A DNA stretch of 64,000 bases, from positions 1,116,001 through 1,180,000 of the forward strand of contig NC_085890.1 in assembly GCF_035222375.1 (NCBI RefSeq). The letters are read 5' to 3'. Positions 1-10,472 of this stretch are shown piece after piece. Made by a program: the position numbers and the translations under genes. The stretch is from Podospora pseudocomata. Lineage: Eukaryota; Ascomycota; Sordariomycetes; Sordariales; Podosporaceae. The notes beneath the pieces were generated by a model. That model saw only the letters and a program-made list of their open reading frames with translations, was not told where the DNA came from and searched no databases. Position 1 is the stretch's first letter. Each line of letters starts with the position of its first letter.

Positions 1-229
1 GTTTGTTGCTCTTGTGGCGTTCAGGTTCAGTTTGGGGGTTGCTGACTGTCTTTCATTGGATTATTGATACCTCCTCCTGCTTCCTGTCGGGTCATGAGCA
101 ACAGCCGAGGAACGAATCCGATATGATATTTCAAAGTCACGCGTCCTTCCCAACAATACCCGATAACTTTCCGGGTGACCGTTTCTCGTCTCAAAAGCTA
201 CCATCAACACCAAGCACGCCCGAATCGCC
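1..229. other. Upstream flank of NTE1 (partial)
   Basis: This is the left edge of the window and holds the leader of NTE1. I see no separate gene; short open frames here lack any recognisable protein signature. The core promoter may lie outside the window. Confidence 0.5.
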
Positions 230-3200
230 ATGACGGAGCTTAGTACAACCGTGGCGGTTGCTGCCGCTGCGGGCTCCGGTGCTTTGTCCTCTGCCGTAGC
301 CACGGCCAGCGATGTAGCAAACCCCCGCGGCTCGTCATCTTGGCTGGGCATGTTCACAAAGGTCCTCATCTGGGTTTTGCAGCTCCTGTCAACAATACTC
401 TACTATGTCATCAAGCTGGCCACCATATCGGTCCCGACGCTGCTTTACAACAACCTGTTCTCCAAGAGCTGGACCGTCACCATGAACGCAACAACGCTCA
501 TGCTCATTATAGCTGCTATTGCCTTGGGCATGGCCTACTTTGTCCGCTATCACTATCTCACTTCGTATGAGAGATTACCACCAGAACCCCAGCGCAAGCA
601 GCCGAGCATCGAAATATTCTCAAACACCAGGGAGGAGGATGCGAAGGCTGCCTTGGCCACCTATCTGGACCAGTTCATCAGCGCTATCAAGATCTTTGGC
701 TATCTGGAGGCTTCTGTCTACCATGAGCTCACCCGAAGCGTCCAAACTAGGACACTCATAGCTGGAGAAACTTTGAATCTGGAGGAAGAGGAGGGTTTCT
801 GTCTGGTGGTGAATGGGCTGGTGGAGATCTTTGTCAAGTCAGGGGAGAACCGTTCGTTTGCTCATAGCCCACATATCAGCGCTGTGGACGGGTTGAGTTC
901 GAGCGACGATGAGCATTCGATTCCTGGGCAGCAGCGTTACCAGCTTTTGACAGAGGTTCGCAATGGTGCGCCCATGTCATCGATTTTCTCCATCATGTCT
1001 CTATTCACCGAAGATGTACCCCTGAGGTCTCCAGAAGACGAGGTGCCTGGGCCTGGCCTGTTTGCTGGGTATCCGCCGAGCGCAGGCTATCCGCCGAGTG
1101 CAGGACTGGGAGTGGTACGTCCTCGTCTGGCGCCCATGTCACAACCAGTGACACAGCCAGGGACACCTCAAAGGCATGATTCTGCAACGAGCTCAATAGA
1201 GAACCTACCAGAATCTGTCATTACGCCCGAGACTCCTGTCTCTGTTGATACACTGCCCCATGTTCCGCCAATCAGCCTTGACACAGGCACGGCCAGCAGG
1301 CCAAAGAGACCAATCCCGAAGCGGGCAGCAACCAGCTCTGCTCATCCAGACATCATTGCGAGGGCGACGGTGGACACAACCATAGCCATCATTCCCGCCA
1401 GTGCCTTTAGACGTCTAATCCGCATCTATCCCAAGGCAACCTCACACATTGTCCATGTGATACTGTCCCGATTCCAGAGAGTCACGCTCGCCACTGCGTA
1501 CAACTACTTGGGTCTGACTGCGGAGGTCATGCAGATTGAGCGCAACATGCTCAAGTACACGACACGTGAGCTTCCAAACCACTTACGGGGCGACGCGCTG
1601 GACAGACTCAAGGAGAAATTCAAGAAGGAGAGGGAGCGGCTAGGCGAGGAAGAAGTTGGTAAGGGGATCGCTCTCCACAATGCCGGAGCTGGCCGTCGCC
1701 GCCAGTCTCAAGCTACCTTGCGGAAAGACGCCGTGCTGCAAGCCTTCGCAAAGCAAAGACACCGATCGCTTGTTGGTTCGGGTGATGGCCCCAGCCCCGG
1801 AGACCTCTTGGGAGACATGCAGGCAGCCAGAAGTGGTGGCCATCACCACCGAGCTCCCACTCTCTCGGCCACCTCACCTCAGTTTGACCTGCATGTCCCA
1901 CGGGAAGCCATGTCTCCCCTTGCCCAGCGGACTCCCAACCCTTTCAATACGCTGAGGAACCCCCATGTGTCCATAGCCAAACGGGAATCAGTCGATGAAG
2001 ATAATCTCTTCAGAGAGTCCATCCTGGAGTGCATGTTCAAAGCCCTGGGCTTGGCTAATAATGGGACAGTCAAGGACACGGATTCTGTTCAGGCGTCTCC
2101 ACGGCTAGTATCGCTTGATGGGCGCCGCCAGAAAGCCGTCTTTACTACTGGGGCATTTGGTCTCATGGGCGGCGTGGGGGCATCTGCTGATGGCGATACA
2201 GAGTCGGTAGCTTCTACAGGATTTTCTGCTGTTCCAGTCAACCCCACTGTTCTAGCACAAGAAATGAGAGACGAAGTGGAAATCGTCTTCTTCCCCAAGG
2301 GTTCGGTGCTAGTGGAGCAAGGCGAGCGGAATCCTGGGCTTTACTATGTTGTCGATGGCTTCCTCGATGTCTGCACCCAGACGGAGGATTCGCACTCGGA
2401 TATTATCCACTCGTCAGGGAGCACGTCGCTGCATGCTATGGATAGTTACGAATCACTCTGTGCACCCCACCAGAGACACTCGTCGATACCCGGAGCAAAG
2501 GATGGCCACTTCAGGAACGCACGCAAGAAAAAGGCGGGACGACGGAGTGTGGCGCTGATCAAGCCTGGCGGTCTGGCAGGCTATATCGGGACGATTTCGT
2601 CCTATAGATCATTCATCGACGTTGTCGCCAAAACTGATGTCTATGTCGGCTTCCTGCCGCTGACGTCGATTGAGAAGATTGTGGACCGATATCCCATTGT
2701 GTTGTTGACCATGGCCAAGAGGCTGACAAACCTACTTCCTCGCCTCATTCTGCACATTGACTTTGCGCTGGAGTGGGTTCACGTCAATGCCGGACAGGTG
2801 ATTTTCAACGAGAAAGAAGAGAGCGAAGCCATCTACATTGTGCTAAATGGACGTCTCAGGCTGGTAGAGCAGCGAGAGGACGGTGGCAGCAATGTCAAGG
2901 CCGAGTATGGTCAAGGCGAGAGTATCGGTGAGCTCGAGGTTCTCACAGAGTCGAGCCGCTCGGGAACTTTGCAGGCCATTCGTGAAACTGAGCTTGTCAA
3001 GTTTCCACGCACTCTGTTCAACAGTCTGGCACAGGAACACCCCAACATCACGATCAAGATATCCAAGATCATTGCATCCCGCATGAGAGCACTGATCGAC
3101 GACCCCACCAAGATGCTGAGCCCTAAGGATTCGGGCAGCAGGATATCAACCACCAGGATCTCATCGACACTCAACCTGAGGACGGTTGCTATCCTGCCCG

Positions 3201-4789
3201 TAACTTCGGGTGTTCCCGTTGTGGACTTTGGACACAAGTTGCTCAGTGCTCTGCAACAAGTCGGCATTCCCAACGGGGCTACCTTGTTGAACCACGTCGC
3301 GGTGCTCAACCATCTGGGCAAACACGCCTTTGCCAAGATTGGCAAGCTCAAGCTTAGCCAGTATCTTGCGGACTTGGAGGAAAAGTACGGGCTGGTGATC
3401 TACATTGCGGATACCAACCCTAATACTCCGTGGACGCAGACCTGCATCTCTCAGGCCGATTGCGTGTTGTTAGTCGGGGTGGCTGAGGGATCGCCGGAGA
3501 TAGGAGACTATGAGCATTTCATGCTGGGTCTCAAGGCCACTGCCCGCAAGATCTTGGTCTTGCTGCATCCTGAGCGGTATTCTAACCCAGGTCTTACCAG
3601 AGCTTGGCTCAAGAACCGGCCATGGATTAACGGTGGTCACTTCCACATCCAGATGGCCTACAGTCCCACACTGCCGCCAATGCACACCGGAGCCAAGCGA
3701 ACCCTTAAACAAACAGTCCAAAACATCCAAGCCGAGATTCAAAAGTTCACCTCCCGCCGTGTTCGCCATAGCTACATGCCTGACGCGCCTTACAAAGGCG
3801 ACTTCCACCGTCTCGCCCGTCGCCTCTGCGGGAAGTCTGTCGGTCTGGTTCTTGGTGGCGGCGGAGCCCGTGGCATTGCTCAAATCGGCGTCATTCGCGC
3901 CATGGAAGAAGCCGGCATTCCCATCGATATCATTGGAGGCACCTCCATCGGCGCTTTCATCGGCGCCCTCTACGCCCAGCACGCCAACATGGTACCGATA
4001 TACGGCCTCGCAAAGAAGTTTGCCGGTCGCATGGCAAGCATCTGGCGTTTCGCCCTCGACTTGACCTACCCCTCTGCCTCGTACACCACCGGCCACGAAT
4101 TCAACCGCGGGATTTACAAAGCCTTTGCCAAAACCCAAATCGAAGACTTCTGGCTGGAATACTACTGCAACACGACGAACATTTCCAAATCTCGCGCCGA
4201 GTTCCACACGAGCGGTTACGCATGGCGATATGTCCGCGCATCCATGTCCCTCGCGGGTTTGCTCCCTCCCCTTTGCGACGAAGGGAGCATGCTCCTCGAC
4301 GGGGGGTACATCGACAACCTCACCGTCTCGCACATGAAATCGCTCGGTTCCGACGTCATCTTTGCCGTCGACGTGGGCGCGCTGGACGACAACACGCCGC
4401 AGCAGTTTGGTGACACTTTGTCGGGGGTGTGGGCGTTTTTTAACAGGTGGAACCCGCTGAGCAATGTGCCCAACCCGCCCACGCTGGCGGAGATACAGGC
4501 GAGGTTGGCGTATGTGAGCAGTGTGGATGCGTTGGAGAGGGCGAAGACGATGCCGGGGTGCTTCTACATGAGGCCGCCGATCGATGAGTATGGGACGTTG
4601 GACTTTGGGAAGTTTAACGAGATTTATGAGGTTGGGTATGAGTATGGACGGGGGTATTTGAAGGAGTTGAGGGAGAAGGGGGTGTTGCCATTGATTGGGG
4701 AGGATGGGAATGGGGGGAAGGAGAGGGGGGATGGGGGAGGGAAGGCGGGGTTGAGGAGGACTATGGCGCCGAGGAGGAATAGTATCTGA
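230..4789 (+). CDS. NTE1: Lysophospholipase NTE1 (neuropathy target esterase homologue)
   Basis: A single-exon gene for 1519 aa, the usual size for fungal NTE1. NTE1 is an ER-membrane serine esterase that deacylates phosphatidylcholine and lysophosphatidylcholine. The N-terminus has hydrophobic segments at about residues 43-75 and 88-106 that should anchor it. Three cyclic-nucleotide-binding-like domains follow, at about 150-220 (continuing to about 420 after a long low-complexity insert), 690-830 and 845-940. The C-terminal patatin domain shows the oxyanion motif GGGGARG at 1209-1215, the nucleophile motif GTSIG at 1237-1241 (Ser1239) and the catalytic Asp in DGGYID at 1357. All the catalytic elements are present. 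The C-terminal tail is rich in Gly, Lys and Arg. ATG at 230 is the first Met and gives the full N-terminal anchor. It is convergent with the next gene. Family assignment is secure. Confidence 0.95.
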   Translation: MTELSTTVAVAAAAGSGALSSAVATASDVANPRGSSSWLGMFTKVLIWVLQLLSTILYYVIKLATISVPTLLYNNLFSKSWTVTMNATTLMLIIAAIALGMAYFVRYHYLTSYERLPPEPQRKQPSIEIFSNTREEDAKAALATYLDQFISAIKIFGYLEASVYHELTRSVQTRTLIAGETLNLEEEEGFCLVVNGLVEIFVKSGENRSFAHSPHISAVDGLSSSDDEHSIPGQQRYQLLTEVRNGAPMSSIFSIMSLFTEDVPLRSPEDEVPGPGLFAGYPPSAGYPPSAGLGVVRPRLAPMSQPVTQPGTPQRHDSATSSIENLPESVITPETPVSVDTLPHVPPISLDTGTASRPKRPIPKRAATSSAHPDIIARATVDTTIAIIPASAFRRLIRIYPKATSHIVHVILSRFQRVTLATAYNYLGLTAEVMQIERNMLKYTTRELPNHLRGDALDRLKEKFKKERERLGEEEVGKGIALHNAGAGRRRQSQATLRKDAVLQAFAKQRHRSLVGSGDGPSPGDLLGDMQAARSGGHHHRAPTLSATSPQFDLHVPREAMSPLAQRTPNPFNTLRNPHVSIAKRESVDEDNLFRESILECMFKALGLANNGTVKDTDSVQASPRLVSLDGRRQKAVFTTGAFGLMGGVGASADGDTESVASTGFSAVPVNPTVLAQEMRDEVEIVFFPKGSVLVEQGERNPGLYYVVDGFLDVCTQTEDSHSDIIHSSGSTSLHAMDSYESLCAPHQRHSSIPGAKDGHFRNARKKKAGRRSVALIKPGGLAGYIGTISSYRSFIDVVAKTDVYVGFLPLTSIEKIVDRYPIVLLTMAKRLTNLLPRLILHIDFALEWVHVNAGQVIFNEKEESEAIYIVLNGRLRLVEQREDGGSNVKAEYGQGESIGELEVLTESSRSGTLQAIRETELVKFPRTLFNSLAQEHPNITIKISKIIASRMRALIDDPTKMLSPKDSGSRISTTRISSTLNLRTVAILPVTSGVPVVDFGHKLLSALQQVGIPNGATLLNHVAVLNHLGKHAFAKIGKLKLSQYLADLEEKYGLVIYIADTNPNTPWTQTCISQADCVLLVGVAEGSPEIGDYEHFMLGLKATARKILVLLHPERYSNPGLTRAWLKNRPWINGGHFHIQMAYSPTLPPMHTGAKRTLKQTVQNIQAEIQKFTSRRVRHSYMPDAPYKGDFHRLARRLCGKSVGLVLGGGGARGIAQIGVIRAMEEAGIPIDIIGGTSIGAFIGALYAQHANMVPIYGLAKKFAGRMASIWRFALDLTYPSASYTTGHEFNRGIYKAFAKTQIEDFWLEYYCNTTNISKSRAEFHTSGYAWRYVRASMSLAGLLPPLCDEGSMLLDGGYIDNLTVSHMKSLGSDVIFAVDVGALDDNTPQQFGDTLSGVWAFFNRWNPLSNVPNPPTLAEIQARLAYVSSVDALERAKTMPGCFYMRPPIDEYGTLDFGKFNEIYEVGYEYGRGYLKELREKGVLPLIGEDGNGGKERGDGGGKAGLRRTMAPRRNSI

Positions 4790-5081
4790 ATTTTTTTGGA
4801 ATTTCCATTTTTTTATTATTTTTATTTATTTATTTTTTGGTTAGCGACGGACGGGGGTGTAGATTAGCGTTTTTGTTTTTGGGGAGGTGTTAAAAGGGGC
4901 ATGCATGTTTGGTGTTGTTGGTATTTGATATTTATATACATATTTTTTACAAATAGTTTAACATGAAAGAATTTTTTTTTCAAAACTTCCAGCCATGATT
5001 ATTACTCGCTTTTTATGTTTATTTTTACAAGGTGTTGGTTATTCCGCTCCCACAATCAATCCAACCCCCGAGTGTGATAAA
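4790..5081. other. Convergent intergenic spacer
   Basis: This 292-bp AT-rich spacer lies between the 3' ends of NTE1 (+) and the mitochondrial RRM-like gene (-). It contains T-rich runs at about 4793-4831 and 4970-4980, expected for two overlapping 3' UTRs. No gene is seen. Confidence 0.5.
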
Positions 5082-6301
5082 TCACCACAAAACAGTAGTA
5101 TTACAAACCATCCTCTGCCCCCGGACCTGGTCGACCACCTCCTTTTTATGCCAACACCTCGCGAAACGTTTCGCTTCGGAGGGGTGATCAAAGCCGATCA
5201 AGAAACGGGAATACACCTTGATTTCTTCCGCCTTTTTCTTCTTACCCCCTGTCTCCCCGGTAGAATTATCATTTTGCGACTCTGGCAATCCGACATAGCT
5301 CATCGTCGCCCTCAGCGGTGTGATGGCGCCCTTTTTCCTGGTTTTGGGGAGTATCCCCCAGGGTGCGTCGTCGTTTTGGATCAGATGGGATAGATACCGG
5401 GGTGTGAGTTTGCCGTTGCTCAGGCGGAGGAGGATGAAATTCCCTGCTGCCTGTTGAGGGACATCGGAAAAGGGTTGGGGGATTGGTAGTAGACGGGCTT
5501 GGTTGGTCTTTGGGAGGGTGATGGTTAGGAAGGAGGTTTGAAGGCTTGACAAGGGGTGGATGGAGGAGGTTATGGTCGGGATGTGAGGGGGGATGAGGGA
5601 GTGAGGTATGGATTGGGGGTGGGGGAAGGGGGGAGGAGAGACGGGATAGGAGGGCGGAGCGGGAGAGGGAGTGTTGGGTTTTGAGGAGGGAGAGGTAAGA
5701 TAGGGCTGAGGGGCGGGAGGGGAAGAAGAGGTAGAAGATTTCGGTTGGGGAGAGATGGTGGGGGGTACGGTGTTGGATTACTATAGCAGGCGGTTAGTCT
5801 TTGGGGGGAGGGGGCAAGAAGGGGAGGGGGGAGGGAACCTTTGTCGGGACCGCTGGTCCAGCCTTGGACGTGTTGGCCTGAGGGGGAGACGCGGTAGAAG
5901 TCTGATTCTAGGAGGTCTCGGGGGGCGGAGAGGATGAGGACTGTTGGGGCGTTGGGGTTTTTGTCAGTGGTGGTGGTGGTGGTGGTGTCATCGGCAAAGG
6001 TGGACTGGAGCTGCTTTAGCCATTCGCCGAGTTCTTGGTCGTCGTGGAGGGATATTCGGGGTGGTTCGGGGTCATCGTTTTGGGCGGCGGTGGCGGTGGT
6101 GGTGTTGCCTAAGGGTGAGGCTTTGGATGGTTGGGGGGTGGAGGCTTTGGGGAAGAGCCGGTTGTAGAGGGAGGGTTTGGTTCTTTTTTGGTGATTGGTT
6201 TTGGGTTCTGATGAGGATGTGAAATGGCGACGGGCTACTGTTGTGAGTTGCCATGGTTGGGAGGTGAGTGGCTGCAGTATTTGCAGTCGTTTTGGTGGCA
6301 T
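5082..6301 (-). CDS. Putative mitochondrial RRM-like protein (reading frame not fully resolved)
   Basis: I do not recognise a named family. The ATG at 6301 (TCACAAAATG context) begins an Arg/Ser/Thr-rich, acid-poor leader typical of a mitochondrial presequence. Exon 1 runs 6301-5839 and ends in WTSGPDK. A 58-bp intron (5838-5781, ending CTATAG) leads to exon 2, which reads well as coding (PTEIFYLFFPSRPSALSYL). The C-terminal part (frame of 5552-5082) resembles an RNA-recognition fold: NFILLRLSNGKLTPRYLSHL near the start and YSRFLIGFDHPSEAKRF near the end. Exon 2 and this part lie in different frames, with a change needed between about 5640 and 5560 in C-rich sequence. A homopolymer miscount, a real frameshift or an intron with poor borders could explain it. 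The 5' end is divergent from AFG2. The role in mitochondrial RNA metabolism is inferred only from the leader and RRM-like pattern. Confidence 0.6.
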
Positions 6302-6851
6302 TTTGTGAGATGGCTTATAGAGTTGTGAACTGTCGAATAAGTGTGAGTGAGTGAGTGTGTGTGAGTGAGAGGTGGTTGTGAAAACTGTGCCAAGACACGG
6401 CCCCACCCACGGCGCCGGGAACGCCTTCCGAGCCGGCGCCGGCAGGTCGCTCTTTCCTGAGAAATATTCCAAATTCTAGGTTTTGGAAAAGTGTGATTAG
6501 TTTATGAGGCGTTATGTGGCTCACGAGCGCCCCAGATACAAGCCTCATTATTCCCAAACTATTTCTTCCGACAGGTAAGCATCACAAATTTGCGCATGTT
6601 GCAAATTCTTTCAGGTGTCAAAAATACTAACTGACCTTCAGATATCTCGCATAGGCCTCTCAACATACTCAATAGGCGCTCAAAACACATCAATAGGCCT
6701 TAAATTATCTTCAATAGGCCTTATATTATCTTTGACAGGCCTTGAACTATATTTGACAGGCCTTGATATATTTTTGACAGGCCTAGAATCATCTCCAATA
6801 CGCCTTCGACTATCGCTTTGACACCTTCAAGAGATCATTCGAGACGTCAAA
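6302..6851. promoter_or_regulatory. Divergent promoter region between mitochondrial RRM-like gene and AFG2
   Basis: This 550-bp head-to-head spacer must carry promoters for both flanking genes. A GT/GA-rich microsatellite (about 6336-6372) lies in the leader of the minus-strand gene. The half next to AFG2 is filled by the 21-bp AGGCCT array (6653-6841). I see no clear TATA box. Confidence 0.5.
6653..6841. repeat. 21-bp AGGCCT minisatellite, array 1 (5' of AFG2)
   Basis: Nine units follow one another at exactly 21 bases, starting at 6653, 6674, 6695, 6716, 6737, 6758, 6779, 6800 and 6821. Six begin with a perfect AGGCCT; the others read AGGCGC, ACGCCT and ACACCT. After the hexamer most units have a Y/R-mixed stretch and then CTAT or TTAT and TTTGA or TTCAA. 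The last unit ends 10 bp before the AFG2 ATG. Because 21 is divisible by three, an open frame 6615-6821 encodes a heptapeptide repeat containing IGL or TGL; I regard this as a by-product. The same family recurs at 9168 and 43970. Confidence 0.95.
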
Positions 6852-9167
6852 ATGAAGAGTTTAGACTTCCGAATCCGGAAGCTACACGTCAACACCGACG
6901 CCGACAAGCGTCTACAGAAGCGACAACCTTCTCGGATCTATGTCAACGAGGAGGCTCTGATCGAATTAACGGGCTCAAAAGACGGTGGCAAGGCTGTCTG
7001 TATCGAAAGGATCCATGAGCTAAATGCTGTGAGGCGTGAGGCCACTCTGTGGAAGGCCCCTGAAAAGCTGGATAAAGCCGTCACACAAATGTACGACGAT
7101 TTTCGGACTGCCTGCGGCTTCAACCTTGGCGAGCAAGTGCGCATCACTGCGCTTGGCGGAGCTCTCCCAGACGCCGATGAGGTCATCGTCGAGCAAAAGC
7201 CGAGCGAAGATGGTTCGCTACCAGACCCCATTTTCCCCGAAGATCTCCCAGGCTGGATTGTTCTTATCGCAGGGCGTCTCTCACAAATCGAACATGTACA
7301 CACCGGCTGGACCATCAAGGACCTCTACGTCCGGGGCCCAAAACGTTCTTTCATTGTCACCTCAATCAATGGGAGGCCTACTGGTAACGCACGCTATATC
7401 GACAGGAAAACCCGGCTGGTTGTTGGGACAGCGGCGCGCACTAACGAGACTGGCGAGGGACCAGTCAAACCTTTGGAGAGGAAACTCGAAGTAAGGGGTA
7501 TCAAAGGTCTGGACGCACCCCTCAAGAAGCTCAACGACCTGCTGCGAGCCTTCACCTTTGGAGGCATCAAGAAGAGCTTCACGTTCCCAGGCATCGTCAT
7601 CCATGGTGGCCACGGCACTGGGAAGACAATGCTCCTCAACAGTCTAGCCCACACAGGCTGGGGAACAGTTTTCCGTATCAAGTTCAAGGACAAACTCGGC
7701 GAGATTCAGGAGACTTTTCAGACAGCAAAGCTTCAGCAACCAAGTATCATCCTGATCGACCAGCTCGAGAGGCTGATTGACAAGGACCGCAGCAACCGAG
7801 ATGCCGTCATTCTCGCCCTCTGTGATTTGTTGGACGGCCTGGCGGCAGAGAAATCGACGAAGGGAGAGGCCCCCCAGGTGCTCGTGGTGGCCACCTGCTT
7901 GGATTATACGTCCGACATACCCGAAGACCTCAAAGACCCCGGTCGGTTCACTTCTGAGATTTACCTTCCCATGCCAGACGTAGAGGGTCGCCGTGAGATT
8001 CTCTCATCGTTGGATCTCTGTGTTTCACCAGACCAAGAGGACGAGCTTCTCAACCAACTGAGTGCAAGCACTCACGCCTACAATGGCAAGGACTTGAGGC
8101 GGCTGGCAGACGAAGCCTGCTTGATCGGTACAACCCGACATCTATCGACATTTACGGTTTCTGCGCCCACCCCTGACCAATCTCGCCTTCTTTCTCCTCC
8201 ACCCGAAGCCGAAGAGGACGAATCTGCTCCCGCTTCGGCGCCCGCCACCCTCATTCCCGCCGACTATCACAATGCGCTCCGGCTTGTCCGCCCGTCCCTG
8301 ATGCACGATATCAACCTCAAGCCGCCCCCGATCCACTGGGACGACATCGCCGGCCAATCTCTCGTCAAACAGTCCCTCCGCCGCGCCGTCCGTTTGTCAT
8401 TGGAACCCCCCGAGGTCCTCGCGCAATTCTTCGACCGTCCCCCAAAGGGCTTCCTGCTGTATGGACCTCCAGGTTGTTCCAAGACCATGGCGGCTCAAGC
8501 CATGGCTACCGAATCCGGCCTCAACTTCTTCGCTGTCAAGGGTGCCGAGCTGCTGAACATGTACGTTGGTGAATCTGAGCGAGCCGTCCGCCGGTTGTTC
8601 CAGCGTGCCCGCGAGGTTGCCCCCAGCATGATCTTCTTTGATGAAGTCGACAGCATCGCCGGCCAGCGCTCTGGTTTCTCGTCTTCGTCTTCCAAATCAA
8701 ACGGTTCCAGCGGCGGTGTCAACGTTCTGACGACGTTATTAAACGAGATGGACGGTTTTGAAGCCCTCCACGGCGTCGTCGTCCTGGCAGCGACCAACCG
8801 TCCCCATGCTCTTGACCCGGCATTGCTTCGCCCAGGTCGATTCGACGAACTGATTTACGTCTCACCGCCAGACCAGGAGGCACGTCGTGCCATCTTTACC
8901 AAGGTCGGTGCCAAGAGGAAGATGAACGACGACGTAGATATCGACAAGTTGGTTGAGGATACGGAGGGCTATTCCGGTGCAGAGATCAAGGGTATCTGCG
9001 CGGCAGCAGGAGTGGCGGCTTACGATCGGTTCATCAAGGAGGGAGGTACGGACGTGGGAATACGGATGAGTGATCTGGAGCATGCTATTAAGAACCAAAA
9101 GAAGCAGATCACACGGGAGATGATCAAGGGGTTTGAAGACTGGGAGAGGCAGTTTGGGAAGGTTTGA
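6852..9167 (+). CDS. AFG2: AFG2/Drg1-type AAA ATPase (ribosome biogenesis)
   Basis: A single-exon gene for 771 aa, close to yeast Afg2 (780 aa). Afg2/Drg1 is a hexameric double-AAA ATPase that strips Rlp24 and other shuttling factors from pre-60S ribosomes in the cytoplasm. An N-domain (about 1-210) precedes two ATPase modules. D1 has the Walker A GGHGTGKT at 252-259, but its Walker B reads IILIDQ, with Gln304 where catalytic Glu is expected. D2 has GPPGCSKT at 538-545; the unusual Cys-Ser of this P-loop is typical of Afg2. D2 also has an intact Walker B (IFFDEVD, Asp597-Glu598) and the second region of homology up to LRPGRFDELIY. D1 therefore probably binds ATP but hydrolyses it poorly, with D2 as the motor. 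The gene is hugged on both sides by 21-bp AGGCCT arrays, which is odd for a housekeeping gene. Confidence 0.9.
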   Translation: MKSLDFRIRKLHVNTDADKRLQKRQPSRIYVNEEALIELTGSKDGGKAVCIERIHELNAVRREATLWKAPEKLDKAVTQMYDDFRTACGFNLGEQVRITALGGALPDADEVIVEQKPSEDGSLPDPIFPEDLPGWIVLIAGRLSQIEHVHTGWTIKDLYVRGPKRSFIVTSINGRPTGNARYIDRKTRLVVGTAARTNETGEGPVKPLERKLEVRGIKGLDAPLKKLNDLLRAFTFGGIKKSFTFPGIVIHGGHGTGKTMLLNSLAHTGWGTVFRIKFKDKLGEIQETFQTAKLQQPSIILIDQLERLIDKDRSNRDAVILALCDLLDGLAAEKSTKGEAPQVLVVATCLDYTSDIPEDLKDPGRFTSEIYLPMPDVEGRREILSSLDLCVSPDQEDELLNQLSASTHAYNGKDLRRLADEACLIGTTRHLSTFTVSAPTPDQSRLLSPPPEAEEDESAPASAPATLIPADYHNALRLVRPSLMHDINLKPPPIHWDDIAGQSLVKQSLRRAVRLSLEPPEVLAQFFDRPPKGFLLYGPPGCSKTMAAQAMATESGLNFFAVKGAELLNMYVGESERAVRRLFQRAREVAPSMIFFDEVDSIAGQRSGFSSSSSKSNGSSGGVNVLTTLLNEMDGFEALHGVVVLAATNRPHALDPALLRPGRFDELIYVSPPDQEARRAIFTKVGAKRKMNDDVDIDKLVEDTEGYSGAEIKGICAAAGVAAYDRFIKEGGTDVGIRMSDLEHAIKNQKKQITREMIKGFEDWERQFGKV

Positions 9168-9398
9168 AGGCCTGGAATTTTGTGAATTAGGCGTAGGTAC
9201 TATCTACATAGGCCTTTTTGGTATGTAAACAGGCCTTCTTGGTATCCAAGTAGGCATTCGTACTATCAAAATAGGCCTTTTTGCCATTTTATTGTGTTTT
9301 TTAGAACCGGAATATGTGGTTTGACTAATACTGATCTGCCTGTTTATTATTTTTATAGGTCTTCTTGAAATGTCAAGAGGCATACCATATGTGTGAAC
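9168..9398. repeat. 21-bp AGGCCT minisatellite, array 2 (3' of AFG2)
   Basis: The first unit starts on the base after the AFG2 stop codon (TGA at 9165-9167). Units begin at 9168, 9189, 9210, 9231, 9252 and 9273, each exactly 21 bases apart. Four are perfect AGGCCT; two are AGGCGT and AGGCAT. After three decayed periods the register reappears at 9357 (AGGTCT) and 9378 (AGGCAT). The orientation matches array 1. CTAT or GTAT recurs 11-12 bases into the unit, as in the other two arrays. It must lie in the AFG2 3' UTR or terminator region. Confidence 0.9.
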
Positions 9399-10472
9399 AT
9401 GCCCCCTTGACTATCATTAAAGGCGTTCTGACTAGGCAAGTTTTAAACAGCTCTCTTGGGAACCATTCCAGCACACTCATTGGGCAATGCAAGAAATGCC
9501 CTCACCTAGCACAAACCAGCAACAGGCCGGAGGGACCGTCGGTGGTGTTGAACACAGACAGACTAGTCCTCTCGCGGTTTATTTCCCCTATCAGAATGCC
9601 ACTAGGATTCCACAAGACAATTACTGACATGGGATAAATTTACCGACAAACCCCCGCCATTTTAGGGGACTTTTTGCCTCTCCACAGCCTCCCCCCCCCC
9701 GGGCGTCCCCCAGCTGAGTGCCGAAGTGACGTCAAGTAACCCACCATTTCTTATCACGGGGAGCAGACAATCCCAAGGTCGCCATCAGAGAAGCAGTCAC
9801 GAGCCAGCCAAAAGGGAAGGGAACAAGATAGCGTGTGAAGTGCGACCTGAAGCACTGTGGGAGCAACAAGAAACACAAGACAGTATTTTTATTTTTTTTT
9901 TTATTTTTTGGTTACGCTACCTAGGTTATTCACTGGCGCGGGCACTCCGAACGACTGACTGAATGTTGACAACGTCTTTTTTTCCCTCTCCCCCTTCTTT
10001 CCCCGCAGCCCGCTCGCGGTTCAGCCTTCTCTATTTTTTTTGTTTTTACACCCGCCGCCGCAGTCCATCCCTTGCGAACAGTTGTCTGTTTCGTTGCCTG
10101 TGTGTGTCGCATTCTCATTTTGCCCCTGTCGCAAAACTATTTTGCGACCAAGACCGCGCGCAACAAAAGGCAAAAAGAAATCAGTCGTAATATTCAACAT
10201 ATCGGCAGCGCGCGCGCGACGTAGGACACGACACACACACCCATCCTGTTCCTGTTGTTTCCTCCCTCCCTCGAGTCAAGCCCCGTTGTTTCCCAGACGA
10301 GCAAACAGACTGAAACGAAACAGGTGGTGGTTTGTTACTCGTGTGTCAACACAAACACACAAACCCATCTGAACTACCATAACCCAACCTTCCCCGACCT
10401 CGATAATAATACCGAATAATCATACCAAAATAATCACCCAAAAAACACACGGGGCGACACCGTCACCAAAAA
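9399..10472. other. Intergenic region upstream of the atypical Rab gene
   Basis: No gene is seen. There is a C-run at about 9690-9700, an A/T-rich tract near 9885-9910, and a strongly CT-rich and then AC-rich leader from about 9980 up to the ATG at 10473. Such pyrimidine-rich leaders are common before fungal start sites. Confidence 0.45.

Noticed and set aside
3470-4333. A 287-aa minus-strand frame opposite the patatin domain of NTE1.
   Set aside because: Shadow frame of NTE1 with no recognisable domain.
6653-6841. Regular repeats with constant spacing suggested a CRISPR-like array.
   Set aside because: The genome is eukaryotic, the repeat is only a hexamer, the 15-base intervals are related to one another rather than unique, and no cas-like genes are present.
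9365-9637. A 90-aa plus-strand frame downstream of AFG2.
   Set aside because: It begins in the decayed end of array 2 and shows no protein signature.
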